Source: Endomychus coccineus (taxonomy: Eukaryota; Arthropoda; Insecta; Coleoptera; Endomychidae). Taken from it: DNA of 64,000 bases. Under the pieces are notes generated by a model. That model ran no database searches and was not told where the DNA came from. It saw only the letters and a program-made list of their open reading frames with translations. Of the stretch, positions 34,381-46,059 are shown in pieces; within the stretch, counting starts at the first letter, position 1, and each line of letters starts with the position of its first letter. The position numbers and the translations under genes are program-made. Location: the NCBI GenBank assembly GCA_958510875.1, contig OY294067.1:263536180-263600179 (forward strand). The letters are read 5' to 3'.

Positions 34381-35659
34381 TTTTATCTCTAATTGAAATA
34401 AATATCATCCATTTTAAGTGAAGTAGATTACGTGCTAAAGCATCAATTACATAGAGCTAGTTTACACGCCGCCAGCATGCATATTAAAGCACGCTTGATT
34501 TCGTAGATAGCGAAATAGCGAACACTCGAACAATTCTTAGATCAATTCATAATTTGTAAAGAAAAGCTGATTCTCTCCTGTTCAATTTAATTTTCTATGA
34601 GAGAAGCAGCTTACGCTAATAATAAAAGCGGAGAGAAGGCTATATGCTTTTGCAAACAGGTGTTCTTTTGAGTAAATGTGTAATAAAAGAAAAGGGTTTC
34701 TATGTTCAAAGTGTCAAAATAGTCTTAGCTGTTGTAACAAATGTTTGAAAGGTTTTTTCATCGGTTTTTGTTGAAATAATGGATGCACTGATTATTTTCA
34801 ATACGATTAAGTTTATAGTCGTTTTATTTTTGCAATTATTCTTAAAACCTGTTATATCGCATCAATAAATTGTTGACAATTGACGAGCTTTAGGCCTTTC
34901 ACAGTAACAGTACATAATATACCCAATTCCCATTTCATTCCTCCTCATTTTTGGAATATACATCGTATTCAATCTATTTTATATTACTTGATGAAATTGA
35001 ATTTGGATTACTCTTCAGGTAATTTGACTTCACTTACCACTAACAACAATAATTATGCAATAGAATGAGTTCTGGAGAATCAAGGTTAATATGTCTAAAT
35101 CGAATATTGTGAAGTTTCCTGAATATTTTCCTTTATACGTTGTATTGTTGAATGTGTCCACAATGTAATCCCGTCGGTATTTAATTATATTTCCAGCAAG
35201 CATTACTCGATACAAACGAAGTACCGGACTTGTTAACTGGTTTGACATCCGGTAATTCTAACTTTTCAGTTTCAGTGTTCGATTATGTTTCACGCTCGAA
35301 CTTCGCAAAGTTTACTTCTGGGACTAGCCTGTCTTTACGATTTATAGTCCAGGAAATAAAGGTTTTGAAAAGAAAAATTTGATGTTAAAGGCCGATTTTG
35401 ATGTGTGAGGGCTCATTAGATTCGTTTTGACCTCTAGATCAGAATCTGCCACAGCTACGTAGGGGAGAAATTTGTCCTATTGTTAATAAACAATAAATAA
35501 TGGCCAATAAATGGCATGTTTTTGACATAATAATAAAAAAATTGAAAACGCTATTTTCCATCGATTTTAAGCGGGTAAGATGGAAATTTCTATTTAATCA
35601 ATAAAAAGTTTAATTTTGGTGTTTTTAACAATTTGTTAGTTATCTATTTGTTAATAAAC
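34381..35659. other. intronic AT-rich stretch with no recognisable gene
   Basis: Short open frames at 34880-35068 and 35030-35248 overlap on opposite strands and show no motif. Confidence 0.5.
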
Positions 35660-36225
35660 AATTTGTTAAGAATATCCAAGATTAGAGTTATTTTCAGCTA
35701 ATTTGAGGTCGCTGAACACAAATTTGATATTACTTTTTCATTTGACTATCAATTTTATTAGTTAATTAACAAATTGACAAAAAAATGAAAATTTTGAAAA
35801 TATCCAAGATTAGAGTCATTTTTGGGTAATTTGAGGTAGCTTAACACAAATTTGATATTATTTTTTCATTTGACTATCAATTTTATTAGTTAATTAACAC
35901 GTTTTTGTTCCAAATATTAACAAGAAAAATGGATAAATTAAAATATTTAAGATTGCTGTCATTTCCGGAGAATCTAAAGTACCTAAAAATGAATTCAAGA
36001 TAATATTTTCAATAATTCGGCTTTGAATCATTGTTTTAAAAAAAATGAGTATTTGAATATGGAGAAATGGACAAGATTTTTTGAAAAAAATATGTAACAA
36101 AATTATTTCAAATAAAAATTTTATAACTTTTTATTCTATATATCTACTTTAATTTTTTTAATTCTTTTGTCGATTAGTTAATTAACTAATAAAATTGATA
36201 GTCAAATGAAAAAGTAATATCAAAT
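35660..36225. repeat. 128-bp tandem repeat (two good copies, one poor) plus an inverted partial copy
   Basis: aatatccaagattagagt recurs at 35671 and 35799 with closely similar following sequence to attagttaattaac (an offset of 128 bp). A weaker third unit begins near 35940. The segment 36165-36225 is the reverse complement of the tttcatttgactatcaattttattag part. The repeat is very AT-rich and noncoding. Confidence 0.7.
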
Positions 36226-36605
36226 TTAAAACCCTTGCGAATTCCAACATGCGTCTCTATAATGATAATAGTATATCTCAGGTAGAATGCTGAAATAGAA
36301 ATATTTCTAATAAGGTCTGACAACCTTTTTCTATAACCTATTACCATAAGTCTTCAACATTTGGTTCGAAAGTGGATACTTGAGCGTAATATTTTTTGGT
36401 TCCAGTCGTATTCAAACAGTGCCTTGAAATGACTTCGAATTTTATGAGAAAATTGCTAAGCAGTGGATTACATATTACATATTCATATACTTATTGTTGT
36501 TATTGTTATTGTCGTTAGACCGAAACGTACGTAAAGACGAAAATAGAAAGCATATGTGTTAGTGAGAAATACGAAGAATTTATATATAATTCATACCCGA
36601 ATCAA
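36226..36605 (+). mobile_element. Penelope-like element 3' noncoding tail (lineage 1), solo fragment with decayed hammerhead
   Basis: The sequence matches the tails at 4680-4190 (minus) and 51280-51752: aaacccttgcg, tctgacaacctttttctat, tggttcgaaagtgg, then the ribozyme and a tatataattcatacc end. No coding part remains. Its left boundary abuts the inverted 128-bp repeat unit. Confidence 0.7.
36500..36539 (+). ncRNA. hammerhead ribozyme motif of PLE lineage 1 (decayed 5' core)
   Basis: Stem II gtc-gtta-gac, GAAAC (36522-36526), ac-gtac-gt stem III, GTA and the stem I strand AAGACG are intact. The CTGATGA core is replaced by a ttgttatt-like stretch, so this copy should be inactive. Confidence 0.5.
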
Positions 36606-36678
36606 GAATCATTATTAATTAAAATATTTCTATGAGTGGAAACAGTTAAAAGCGTGGATATGAAAGTTTATTTCAATT

Positions 36679-38045
36679 GTTCCGCATACTTCAATGTGAC
36701 ATATATGTCGCTTCATTTCAAATTGAAACATTCAGTTAGAAAAATGGGTTTTTCGGAGGAAAAACAGTTTCAATTAGTTCAATTTTTTAATTCTTATAAC
36801 AATAGAATTACATGTATTCTACAGAATACATTCAACAGAAATATCGTCGGATTAATCCTGGACGACGAGTATCATCAATTGACACAATCAAACGCATTAT
36901 CCGACAATTTGATGGAACCAATAATCAAGGCCGAATGAAGAGAACTGTTGTTAGAAATGAAGAGGACGACATGAATATTTTACTCTACTTTAAATGTAAG
37001 TATACTCTTTCGCATTATAATTAAAAATAGAATTAATTTCATATGACATATCATATTTTAGAAAATCCTGAAAGTTCAATCCCATCTGTTGCTCGACAAT
37101 TTGAAAAGTCATCCTACAAGGTTCAGACCACTTTAAAACATTATAAATATCACCCCTACAAATTTATGCCAGTTCAAGGCTTATTTGAAGGAAACAAAAT
37201 TCAACGATTACAATACTGTCAAGAAATATCAAGGCATATAGCAGAAGATCCCGAGTTTTTAGGAAAAACTATTTTTGACGATGAAGACAGCTTCACGACA
37301 GCAGGGATGTTTGATCGAGAAGATAAGCATCATAAAATTCACATAAAATTCAATCATTCAAAATGCAGGGACGTAAATCGGTTCGCGTGTGATGTGGCAT
37401 GCTGGACAACAAAGTAATTGGACCGATTATTTTGGATGTGTACCTAACGGGGAATCAGTATTTGGATATAATTCAAAATTATATTGAACACTATTCGGAA
37501 GGCCTTCCAGTTCACTGATACAATAACCTTGTTTGGCAACAAGATCAGGCACCACACCATGATATCGTTCAAGTTACTGAATACCTAAATGGCAGATCGG
37601 GTAGGCATTCATGGCTGGCTAATTACCCGGACTTAAACCCGTTAGATATTTCCCTGTGGGGATTTCTAAAAAGCCGAATTTATTATGACAGACCTGAAAA
37701 TATTATACTGTTGCGATAAAGAATTAGACAAGAAATATTCATGCTCAATAGAAATCATCCAGATTTTATTTCGAATGCGATCCATCACAAAATGTGAGAA
37801 AACATTAGAAAATGTGTCAGAAATCATGGAGGATATACAGAAAACAAATAGTCATTCACTTCACGTTATATTATATAATGTGATAGGTATTGTTTTCTTT
37901 ATAATTGCCTTGTCCATATATCAATTGTTATTAAAATAAAAAAGAACTACTTGAAGCGTTTCTTCCTCCGAATGACCAATTTTTCTAACTGAATGTTTCA
38001 ATTTACAGTGAAGCGACACATATGTCACATTGAATTATGCAGAAC
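36679..38045 (+). mobile_element. IS630/Tc1-mariner-type DNA transposon with ~100-bp TIRs
   Basis: The left terminus (36679-36780) and the reverse complement of the right terminus (37944-38045) are similar over about 100 bp. They share gcata.ttcaatgtgacata, gtcgcttca, and aaattgaaacattcagttag. Total length is about 1,367 bp. The TIR runs past the transposase start codon, so the right TIR contains a reversed relic of the first codons. No clear TA target duplication is visible. The element encloses a single broken transposase. Confidence 0.85.
36744..37895 (+). pseudogene. transposase pseudogene of the 36.7-kb element (DUF4817-type HTH plus DDE domain)
   Basis: The start is MGFSEEKQFQLVQFFNSYNN at 36744. 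A frame change gives the HTH segment YIQQKYRRINPGRRVSSIDT then IKRIIRQFDG. Next come NILLYF and, after a 66-bp segment bounded by gtaagt and ttttag (36996-37061), ENPESSIPSVARQFEKSSYK, HPYKFMPVQGL and FLGKTIFDDEDSFT (first catalytic Asp). Later frames give NLVWQQDQAPHH (second Asp) and YPDLNPLDISLWGFLKSRIY (third acidic position). Several stops follow. Joining across the 66-bp segment creates a TAA at the junction, consistent with decay. The family assignment is from motif recognition. Confidence 0.8.
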
Positions 38046-40089
38046 GCCTGGCCAACTCGATTATCATCACTTCAATTATCAACATTTCAAACTTAAATAA
38101 TTCAAAATCGGGTTATCCAAAGTATCAAATCAGGAGAAAAGATATCTTTTGTATTGGCAGGAACTATAAAGGTTGTTCCGTTAAACAAAACTTGCTATTG
38201 TTTTTCAACTTTGCGATTTTTATGTGTTTTTTACTACAAATCTAAAAGATAATACGGAAAAACTTATGCCACATTTGTATTAAAAATTTTCCTGTCACTT
38301 ACATTAACCCACTTAAGGAAGTGGGTACGCAAATATAAAAAATGGCCCTGTACATATAGTTAAAACATTGTTGTTTCTATTTCATTTTATCAATGTGATA
38401 CATTTTCACAAAGTTACAACAGTCAGTCACAGGTTTCAACAATAAATCGTTTCTGTTTATATAGTCCAGGCTATGAACCGGAAAAAGAAATATGCAAGTT
38501 CGAATTTAAAATTTTTTTTTGCATTAGCTCCAGGAGGTTCTCAGGATCATTCATACATCAACATCTTGTATTCTGTTCTTCCTTGATTTTATATATTTGA
38601 TCTTAATACTCAAGAAAATGTTACTCATTTCGTTAATAATGATATGAAACATTTTATTTCATCTTTTGATTATTTTTATACAACTCATAACAATTTTTCA
38701 CGTTCTATAAATCACACATTGTACTTTACATTACATTACATATGTATTTTATTTCCTTATAACGAACAACTAATTTTTCACATAATATCTACACACTATT
38801 ATACTACTTATATTTATGTACTTTTAACATTTGAACATGAAATATTCAAAATCTGTATTGTGTTGTTACTGATAAATACCCAATCGAAAGTAACGTGCGT
38901 TGTTTGATAACAAAACTGGAGAAACAGAATAATTTTGCATGTCGTCGTAATGAAATAATGACCGAAAAGGCCACTCCAAACTTTGAAATTTACTCTCTGG
39001 CCCCATAGCAAAAGTAAAATGATTTCATACTTAATTTTTGAACTTCCTATATTTATGCATCTTATGCAGTTTTTACAAGAAATGTGTAATAAACTTGAAC
39101 AAAGCAAGCATAAAATATGCATTTTGAAAGAATGCCTTTCTTTGGTAATGATATATAAATTATTTAGGTTCATTAAGAATGGGAGGAGAAGAGTATAGTT
39201 CTTCGATAAACACCAGACTTGAAATTTCGAAAATTAGTCCTAGAACCCCTTAGATGCATGTACTGCTGTCAATTCGGCGAATGTCACAAAATCGCGAAAG
39301 TCTAGAAAACTTGAATCTACACGTCATTAAATTTATATTTCGTTTATTCGTTTTCAATGTAAAGTGGATTTTAACGTTGTCAGAAAGTAATTTAGTACCA
39401 TAGCTATTGAATTGATCTACTGGCATTTAGCGTTTTCCACCTACTGTAATAAATCAAACAAAACTGTTTGAAACGTTACTCACTAAAAGTTCCGGTGCAT
39501 TCAATAGCTTACCTTTCTAACAGCCTCGGATATAATAACATACATATATAGTATGGTGAATATAAGTTTTGCAAACAAGTCTTTCATTATACTTAGTTCA
39601 AGTTTACTGTTAACAAACACCAATCCTAATGCGAGAATATTATAAAGCTTCATGAAAAGGAAAGGTCAAAGTTCAACACTTTTGATTACAATATGCGAGG
39701 TATAATGGTTTGAGTATGTCCCAGTGAGGATAATTAATAATAAGTCGTCATTCTCATGTCACTTTTCGCATTTGTGATTAACCTTGACGTACAACAGTTT
39801 ACTAATCGATGAGAAATACAGAGTTTCTATGTAAAATCTAAAAAATTCTACCTAATTTTGGGATAGGCGGATACCTTTGCAGATACGGAAAGGGAATTTC
39901 TTCCTTTGGAATAAACATGATACACTCAATAATTGTAATAATTAATTGTAAGAAGTGTTCAAAATAATAGCGATTTCATATTCATAGGTGACTATGTTAG
40001 ATTTTGTCAAACTCTTCAACACCAATAATTCCGTAAACGGCTGCTTCAATCAATTTCGCAAGGATAAGTTCTATACCTACATTGAACTA
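38046..40089. other. intronic AT-rich stretch with no recognisable gene
   Basis: Overlapping short frames on both strands (38644-39198) have no motifs and look random. Confidence 0.5.
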
Positions 40090-40870
40090 GACAATTGGTA
40101 ATTTCTGGCAAATATTTAGTGGCATAGAAAATAGGGGGAGAATTGATAAACAACTTGTGTCTGCGCCACTCAAAAATGATTAAGAATGATTCCTCTGTCT
40201 AAGAATATGTGTCTATTTTAAGAGCAATTGAAGTAAATTAGGCCGAAATCACAGGAGCGGTCAGAGATATTGAAAGATTGTATCTCCCTTAGGTTTGGGG
40301 AGCATTTCTGGAAAAACTATCAACTGGTAAACAATAGACACGGAAAATACTAATTGGAGGGAAAAAGAGGCTTATCCGACGGATGAACAACTGAATATGG
40401 ATGCCAACTCACGGGACCCTTGAGCGCCGTTGAATCTGATTGTTCTTCACAAAAAAAGCTACATCAAAGAAGCAAGAAAAATATGATCAATCTGGAAAAT
40501 ATATGGTAGCACAGAAAATAGGGTGAGAATAGGGGAACAACCCTCATATGTGGACAATTTTGACTTATGTTTCCTGTGTCGATTAATAGGTATCCATTTT
40601 AGTACTTGAACAAAGTTTCGTCAAAATCTCTCCAGCGTCAGAGAGGTACGAGAAATAGAACAAATTTTTTTACTGAAATTTGCAACGCTCTATCTCCGTT
40701 GAGCTTAGAAAGCGTTTCCGAAAAAATTTTTGCATATTGATTCATTTTCTGATGGACTGTCGACGTTAATGTTTGTGATATTGTGATAAATATTTCTGAA
40801 CATCATGAATAATAGACTGTCGTAAAAACACCAACTTCAAGAAAAAAGCCGATGGATGAACATCTGAATA
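40090..40870. repeat. two diverged direct copies of a ~386-bp noncoding repeat
   Basis: catagaaaataggg at 40123 recurs as cacagaaaatagggtgagaa at 40509. Later landmarks recur in order: tgtctattttaag/tatccattttag, tctccc/tctccg, cggatgaacaactgaatatg/gatgaacatctgaatatg. A fragment with gcaagaaaagtatgatcaat at about 41650 matches 40470, suggesting the PLE remnant in between interrupted this repeat. Noncoding and unclassified. Confidence 0.55.
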
Positions 40871-40900
40871 TGAATACATGTTGCCCATTAACTCACAGTA

Positions 40901-41570
40901 TTGATCCTAACAGGCGTCCCCATCATTTTTGGAATATGTAATAGACATTTCACAGTGGTACTATCACCCACTACTGAAATTTCCAATTTTCATAGAAATT
41001 TAGATATTCACATTGCGTTTAAAACGCTGAATAATTTAGCGAAGTTTATCAAAAATAATAAAGATAAATTGTTCGATGAAGGTAAATGTGGGGCTCACAA
41101 GCGAATATGTAGGTCTTACCCTATGATATATATTGGTCAGACAGGAATAACCTTCAATAAACGGATCAATGAAAATAAACGTAGTTTCATTAATAATAAA
41201 TCGGATTCAACTCATAGAAAACCATAACCTCAATGATAAGTTCAAGATTTCACACATATAGAATAAAAGTAATGAATTAAATTCGCAAGAATCCCTAGAA
41301 ATTATTGATTATAAAAAGTCCGATATCATAATGAACGGCCAATAATTACTTAATGATTTTCCCTTGTTGAATTTGTATAATTACATATTCCGTTTGCTAC
41401 CAGATTATCGTTTAATCCCTCAATGGATTAAAACCAATTCGGTAAAATTCCAATAGCCATCAATCCTAGGATTATCTTTAAAGTTATATATCAGGTAGCT
41501 TATTTGTACTAAGTCAGTATGTTGTGATATTTGTTGAAGAATCTACAGTGTTAGAGAAACTAATCAAACT
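40901..41570 (+). pseudogene. Penelope-like element 3' portion (lineage 5), GIY-YIG endonuclease remnant
   Basis: The plus strand encodes HRNLDIHIAFKTLNNLAKFI, then RSYPMIYIGQTGITFNKRIN and RSFINNKSDSTH, ending in a stop at 41227. Out-of-frame homology continues through ESLEIIDYKKSDIIMNGQ and NDFPLLNLYN (to about 41400), the usual PLE C-terminus. A hammerhead-like fold follows at 41531-41566. No RT remains. Confidence 0.75.
41531..41566 (+). ncRNA. hammerhead-ribozyme-like fold of PLE lineage 5 (degenerate)
   Basis: ttgttgaaga, stem II tctac-agt-gttaga with one bulge, gaaac, then taatc. It occupies the same place relative to the GIY-YIG domain as the folds of the other lineages. Confidence 0.3.
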
Positions 41571-42525
41571 TTTAATGGTTATTTTATTTGAGTTTCTTCA
41601 CATCGGAGAATAATCTCAATTTTCGTACTTCTAAACCAAGGGACAGCGAGACGCAAGAAAAGTATGATCAATCCGATTCAACCATCGAATCTATATTTCC
41701 ATTATTATTTAGTTATTAATCAGTAACCACTGTTTGCTTTAATAGTGTCTTGCCTTCTCTAATATGATACAAGAATAATGAAGCAGTGAACTTGTAAATT
41801 ATCATGGAACACAATATTTCCATTAGTTCCAGATGTACATTCTCGAGATGTATTAATTGTATACTTATGTTCTATATCATGCTCCATCGGAATAGAAGCC
41901 CTTCGCTCGAAATACCCCACATCTGCGCACCCAGATAGATTTGAGATCTGTTCAGTGCGTTTTTTCTCAAACACAATGAAACTTGTGCTCAATATTACTT
42001 GTCAGAACAACCAAATGCCATGATGTATGGAAATCATCACTGTCTAAGGGATCATCAAAGAGTAATACTAATTGTACTCATTATTACACTCAAATTCAGG
42101 TTCGTTTGCTTTTCCGCCAAAATATCGAAGGAGCGTCAGTAACACCATCTGATTTTCTAGTAGAATCCATGAATCCATGTTTTGATTTTATACAAATTTC
42201 ACTTCGATAATTCTTAATATAGGTACTTCATTATTCATATCCAAATTAATCGTGCTCAAGTAGAAATTTGATTGGTATTCTTCTGAGATACATAAGTATG
42301 AGGGCCAAAGGGGAAACTGAGCTAAGCCTGCCAGATCAATAACAACAGCAAGTAAGGCTTTCCTAGATCGAACAGTAACACTACAACTAAAAGTTCTGAA
42401 CACATGTTCCGCTCTCTCGAGATCTTCAGCGGAACGGGTAAGTTGAGATACTACTGAACGATAACTCTATCATGGTTTGAATAAACCCATAGACAAATAC
42501 TATAATACAATAAATGAAAAATAAT
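41571..42525. other. intronic stretch with no recognisable gene
   Basis: Overlapping frames on both strands (41759-42403) show no recognisable protein motif. Confidence 0.45.
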
Positions 42526-42680
42526 CGCCCCATCCACTGAAAAATTTTAGTGGATGGGGGTGATTATTTCTTATTTATAGTGTTATTGTGCAGTGTGAAC
42601 TCTTTCACAGTTTACTAAATACTGTAATACTATAAATAAGAAACAATCACCCTCATCCACTGAATATACTGTTAAAGTAC
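42526..42680. repeat. foldback/MITE-like repeat with three alternating inverted units
   Basis: The unit taataagaaa-ataatcgcc...catccactg occurs at 42500-42540, inverted at 42550-42590 (gtggatgggggtgattattt) and direct again at 42640-42665 (aacaatcaccctcatccactg). It can fold back on itself. A related copy in the opposite orientation lies at 58665-58735. Confidence 0.65.
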
Positions 42681-42839
42681 TAAGGACCTTTCAGCTATCA
42701 AATAGTCATCAGAGTGAACTAAATTAGAAATCAAAATGTGACTGTTTAAACACTATTTGGAATTAAAAGGGCATAGAAGGGATTACCCTCAGCTGGTGAT
42801 GAATCTGAATTCATTAAATGGAGTGAAACTCTTCAGGTT

Positions 42840-43720
42840 GCTGGTCAGGATCAAGGCCCCAAATGTCAGCTGGTATTCAGGATACCCTGATCACCTAGGT
42901 CATCTGCGGCGGTCATCTGCGGGGTGACTGTTTTTTTAAATACTCAGAAACGCAACTAAAATCGCCTCTCGGGGGTTTTTGGGATCGTCGATCACCGTTC
43001 CGGTGGCAGATTCAAACTACGAGACACTTGGGGCTCCGGGTATCCTGGAACTGATGCCAACTCCGGGGATTTCGTGAAATTATTTTTTGGAATGAGATGA
43101 AACTTGTGGGGGATGTGTTGTGGGGAATAATCAGCTGGTGGTAAGGATACCCTAATGACCTAGGTCGTCTCCAGTGAATCAATAATGATAATAATAATAA
43201 TAATAATAATAATAGCAATAATGATAAAAATAATGATAATAATGAACTACTTGATTTTCACTCATATAATATTTCTAATAGATAATTCAAAAAGTTGAAG
43301 TTCGTGTATAACGATATTGTTTTTGTTGTTTTTCTTGTAAACTTATCTGTTGTAGATCGGTTCTTGAAAAAACAAACTTAATTATTAAAATTTGCAACAT
43401 TATTTCCATTAGAATCAAAAATATTCCAATTTTTTTTCGCACTTGAAAGATATTTTTCGCATTCTTTTTGCTGACTTCACCACGAGAGAGGAATTTGGTA
43501 GCATTTCGGAACATATTATGAAACAGTCCCCGGAAATGACCTAGGTAATCAGGGTATCCTGACCACCAGGTAAATATTGAGGGTCATGGTTATGACCGGC
43601 ATCCCAAAGAGAACCTCCCTAACAAGTTTCACTCCATTGCAGAGAATATTTTCACTAATTTCCTGGAGACGACTTGAGTACCAGGATGCCCTGGCCCCCA
43701 TGTGCATCGTTGCTCCAATC
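42840..43720. repeat. cluster of short inverted motifs around cctaggtc, with (ATA)n microsatellite
   Basis: A motif of the form ggataccctgatcacctagg (42878) recurs as ggataccctaatgacctagg (43146), inverted as cctaggtaatcagggtatcc (about 43540), and in weaker form near 43665-43695. The interval is GC-richer than its flanks apart from the (ATA)n tract at 43181-43244. Noncoding. The minus-strand poly-Leu frame here is only the reverse of the microsatellite. Confidence 0.5.
43181..43244. repeat. (AAT)n microsatellite, imperfect
   Basis: About 64 bp of aat/ata units with a few substitutions (gca, gat). Confidence 0.9.
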
Positions 43721-45799
43721 CGACTTCAGAATCGTAATCAGCAACCCCAAAAACACACGAGAACGAAATTCTGGCCAATTCCGGCTATATTCGGACACTT
43801 TTTTCCACATTGATTTTTAGTTCCTGAAAGTGCATTCAAAAAGATGCATTTTCCTCTGGAAATACTAAAACGCATGTAAACAAGAAGAAATTGGTAACGT
43901 TTTTTTCAAATGACTTCTAGAATAGATTAAAAGAAAGCGCCAGAATCGGTTCAGGCGCTTTTTTATACACCCTTTTTTTCGGCTTCATTTCCTCGACTAT
44001 TTATCTTATTTTCAAAAATGTGAACTAATTTACCGTAACACTACTTTTAGCTTCAAGTGACAGTGCAACTTCGGAAATGGCAACTTATTGAGTATTTATA
44101 TTTATAAGTACTAACTGAATATGTAACGTGTAAATTCCACTTAACGGCTTAGAAATGGCCGCTGTACTACAATCGGTTAACTCCTGTGACGTCAGCGATG
44201 CTAGACCGTATATTCTCCGAGTCATGGTTATTCAGTGTCAGATTCTGTAGTTACCGCTTCTATTTCGAGGTCGTTCTGTGAGACATCGAAGCACCGGAAG
44301 AGGTCGAGAAAATGGCGTACTTTTTGTCAAATCGTCCAAGTGGAAGGTCGTATTTGTAAGTTATTTCAACAGGGAGGTGAAACCAAACTTATGTTTGGAA
44401 CCAAATTCTGGGAATATTCATCCGTTGAAAGCAAAGGCATCAATTACCAATTTGGATTGGAATAATTGGAATTATTTGTGTAATAGATGCACCTTAGGGG
44501 ATTAAAACTTAGTTTCAACGTGAGTGGTGTTGGACGGAAGTAAAGTTTGTTTCATTAAAAGGAAAAACCCTATCGTGATAGAGGTAAATATCTTTGTAAT
44601 TACATTGATTTCTTCACTAACTTCAAGGTGATATCTGACAGGACATAGGTTAGTCCTAATTTGTTCAACAATCGTTATGTATGCTGTTCATGTCTTTTTT
44701 CTGAGGACAATAGAGCAATAGATGTTTGAACATTTCGTGACTTCAGGTTTTTTTTATGTTGTGAAAAATTCAACAATTATACGAAGTTCTGAGGTTGGCT
44801 TGAATCTGTTGTGGAAAACTGATTTAAAAGTTACTTATTGACTTGGGATGTACAATCGTGAAAACTGTATTAGGATTGTGGCAGGAATCCATACATCAAG
44901 TAGGAAGTACCAATTCATAATCGAGCAGGTATAACATCTTACCCAGCAGTTTATGTAACGTTTGAAATAATCATTTGAGTATTTATATATATGTAAATTC
45001 AACTGTTGTTTACTGTGATTTAAGAAATTTAACTTCATTCATACTTCAATTCATTCGCTTCATAACTCATTTAGTATTAGGTTCTGTGATAAATTGTAAC
45101 AACAATATTATTTTAATAACCCGTAAATTTTAATCATTCTTGGTACGGGTCTTTTATTTTTTTTGTATACTTTCAGGGTAATTTAACCTGGGGACTTTTG
45201 AGTGTTTGAATCCCCCAAATAAGTAACATAATTTTATTGGTTGGTTAAAATACTCTGGTGCCCAAATTTCAACATCTAAAATATAACTCACGACCATCTT
45301 CACTGTAGCTGTCGGCAACCAAGCGATAAAATAGAATTTATAGTTTATCCACAAGTAAGAGTAATTTGTACCCTTACAAATAGAACACGAAAGAAAATTG
45401 GCTAGTTTTGGTAATATATGTGAGTTTACAGTTTATTGGGACTTTACCCTTCATGGTATGATCCGCTCATCTTGATTTCATAAATTTCAAAATAATATGT
45501 GAACTTGTGAACTCGGTTCACTAAGACTAATTATTTATTCACTCCTCTGCAAGTTAGAATATGAGTTTGACATGGATAACACCCCAGGTTCAGCATCGAA
45601 TAAATTTGTTTTTGTCACGGTTCACCCTAAACCATAGATTGAACACGTAATTAAGCGCTGTCATTCTCAGACACCACAAGATAACGACCTAATAACCTGA
45701 ATAATTTGTTACCCGTTACAAATTGCTCATTTAAAAACGAATTCGTTTCTACAAAAACGAATCGTGGCGAGCTTTAGAATGACATTAAAATTTACCTAC
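43721..45799. other. Slo2 intron, no recognisable gene
   Basis: A GC-richer patch at 44150-44500 contains tgtgacgtcagcg and overlapping short frames (44235-44505) with no recognisable domain. The rest is AT-rich. Confidence 0.5.
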
Positions 45800-45949
45800 T
45801 TTCTGTGGGAATGGAAGCTGGCGTACGTGAAACTTTTCCCTTCGTATTCGCCGAAGAATCTGCTGTCACCGAGTACGATGTGATAAATCTCGTTGCCAGA
45901 ACATCGTCCGTAAAGCCGGTGCCATTCTTCTGGAGACTGCTGTCCCTCC
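45800..45949 (-). CDS. Slo2: Slo2 sodium-activated potassium channel, internal exon B (RCK1)
   Basis: This 150-bp exon encodes [20 protein letters not shown] followed by [20 protein letters not shown] and [10 protein letters not shown], strongly conserved across Slo2 (KCNT) channels in the C-terminal lobe of RCK1. The acceptor is ttgttgcag (AG at 45951-45950), and its first base G completes the Gln codon CA|G from exon A. The donor is aa|gtaggt at 45799-45798, and the two trailing A bases combine with the first base of exon C to give Lys. Phases therefore match on both sides and no frame disruption is seen, consistent with a functional gene. The intron towards exon A is 3,673 bp. Confidence 0.93.
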
Positions 45950-46059
45950 CTGCAACAAGATACCTTTGGACTCTATTCAAACACATGTAACATAATAAAG
46001 TCACGTACTGAATTACGGATATCTTGGGTCTCCTATATTCGGGGATCATCGACGAGATT

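Noticed and set aside
43012..43218. Minus-strand frame beginning with a leucine run
   Set aside because: The leucines are the reverse complement of the (AAT)n microsatellite, and the rest lies in inverted repeats.
44150..44510. Possible 5' exon with gtaagt donor near 44358
   Set aside because: No recognisable protein, no partner exon, and the opposite strand to Slo2; evidence is too weak to call.
45805..45990. Plus-strand open frame over Slo2 exon B
   Set aside because: It is the shadow of the conserved minus-strand exon, which has matching splice phases and clear homology.
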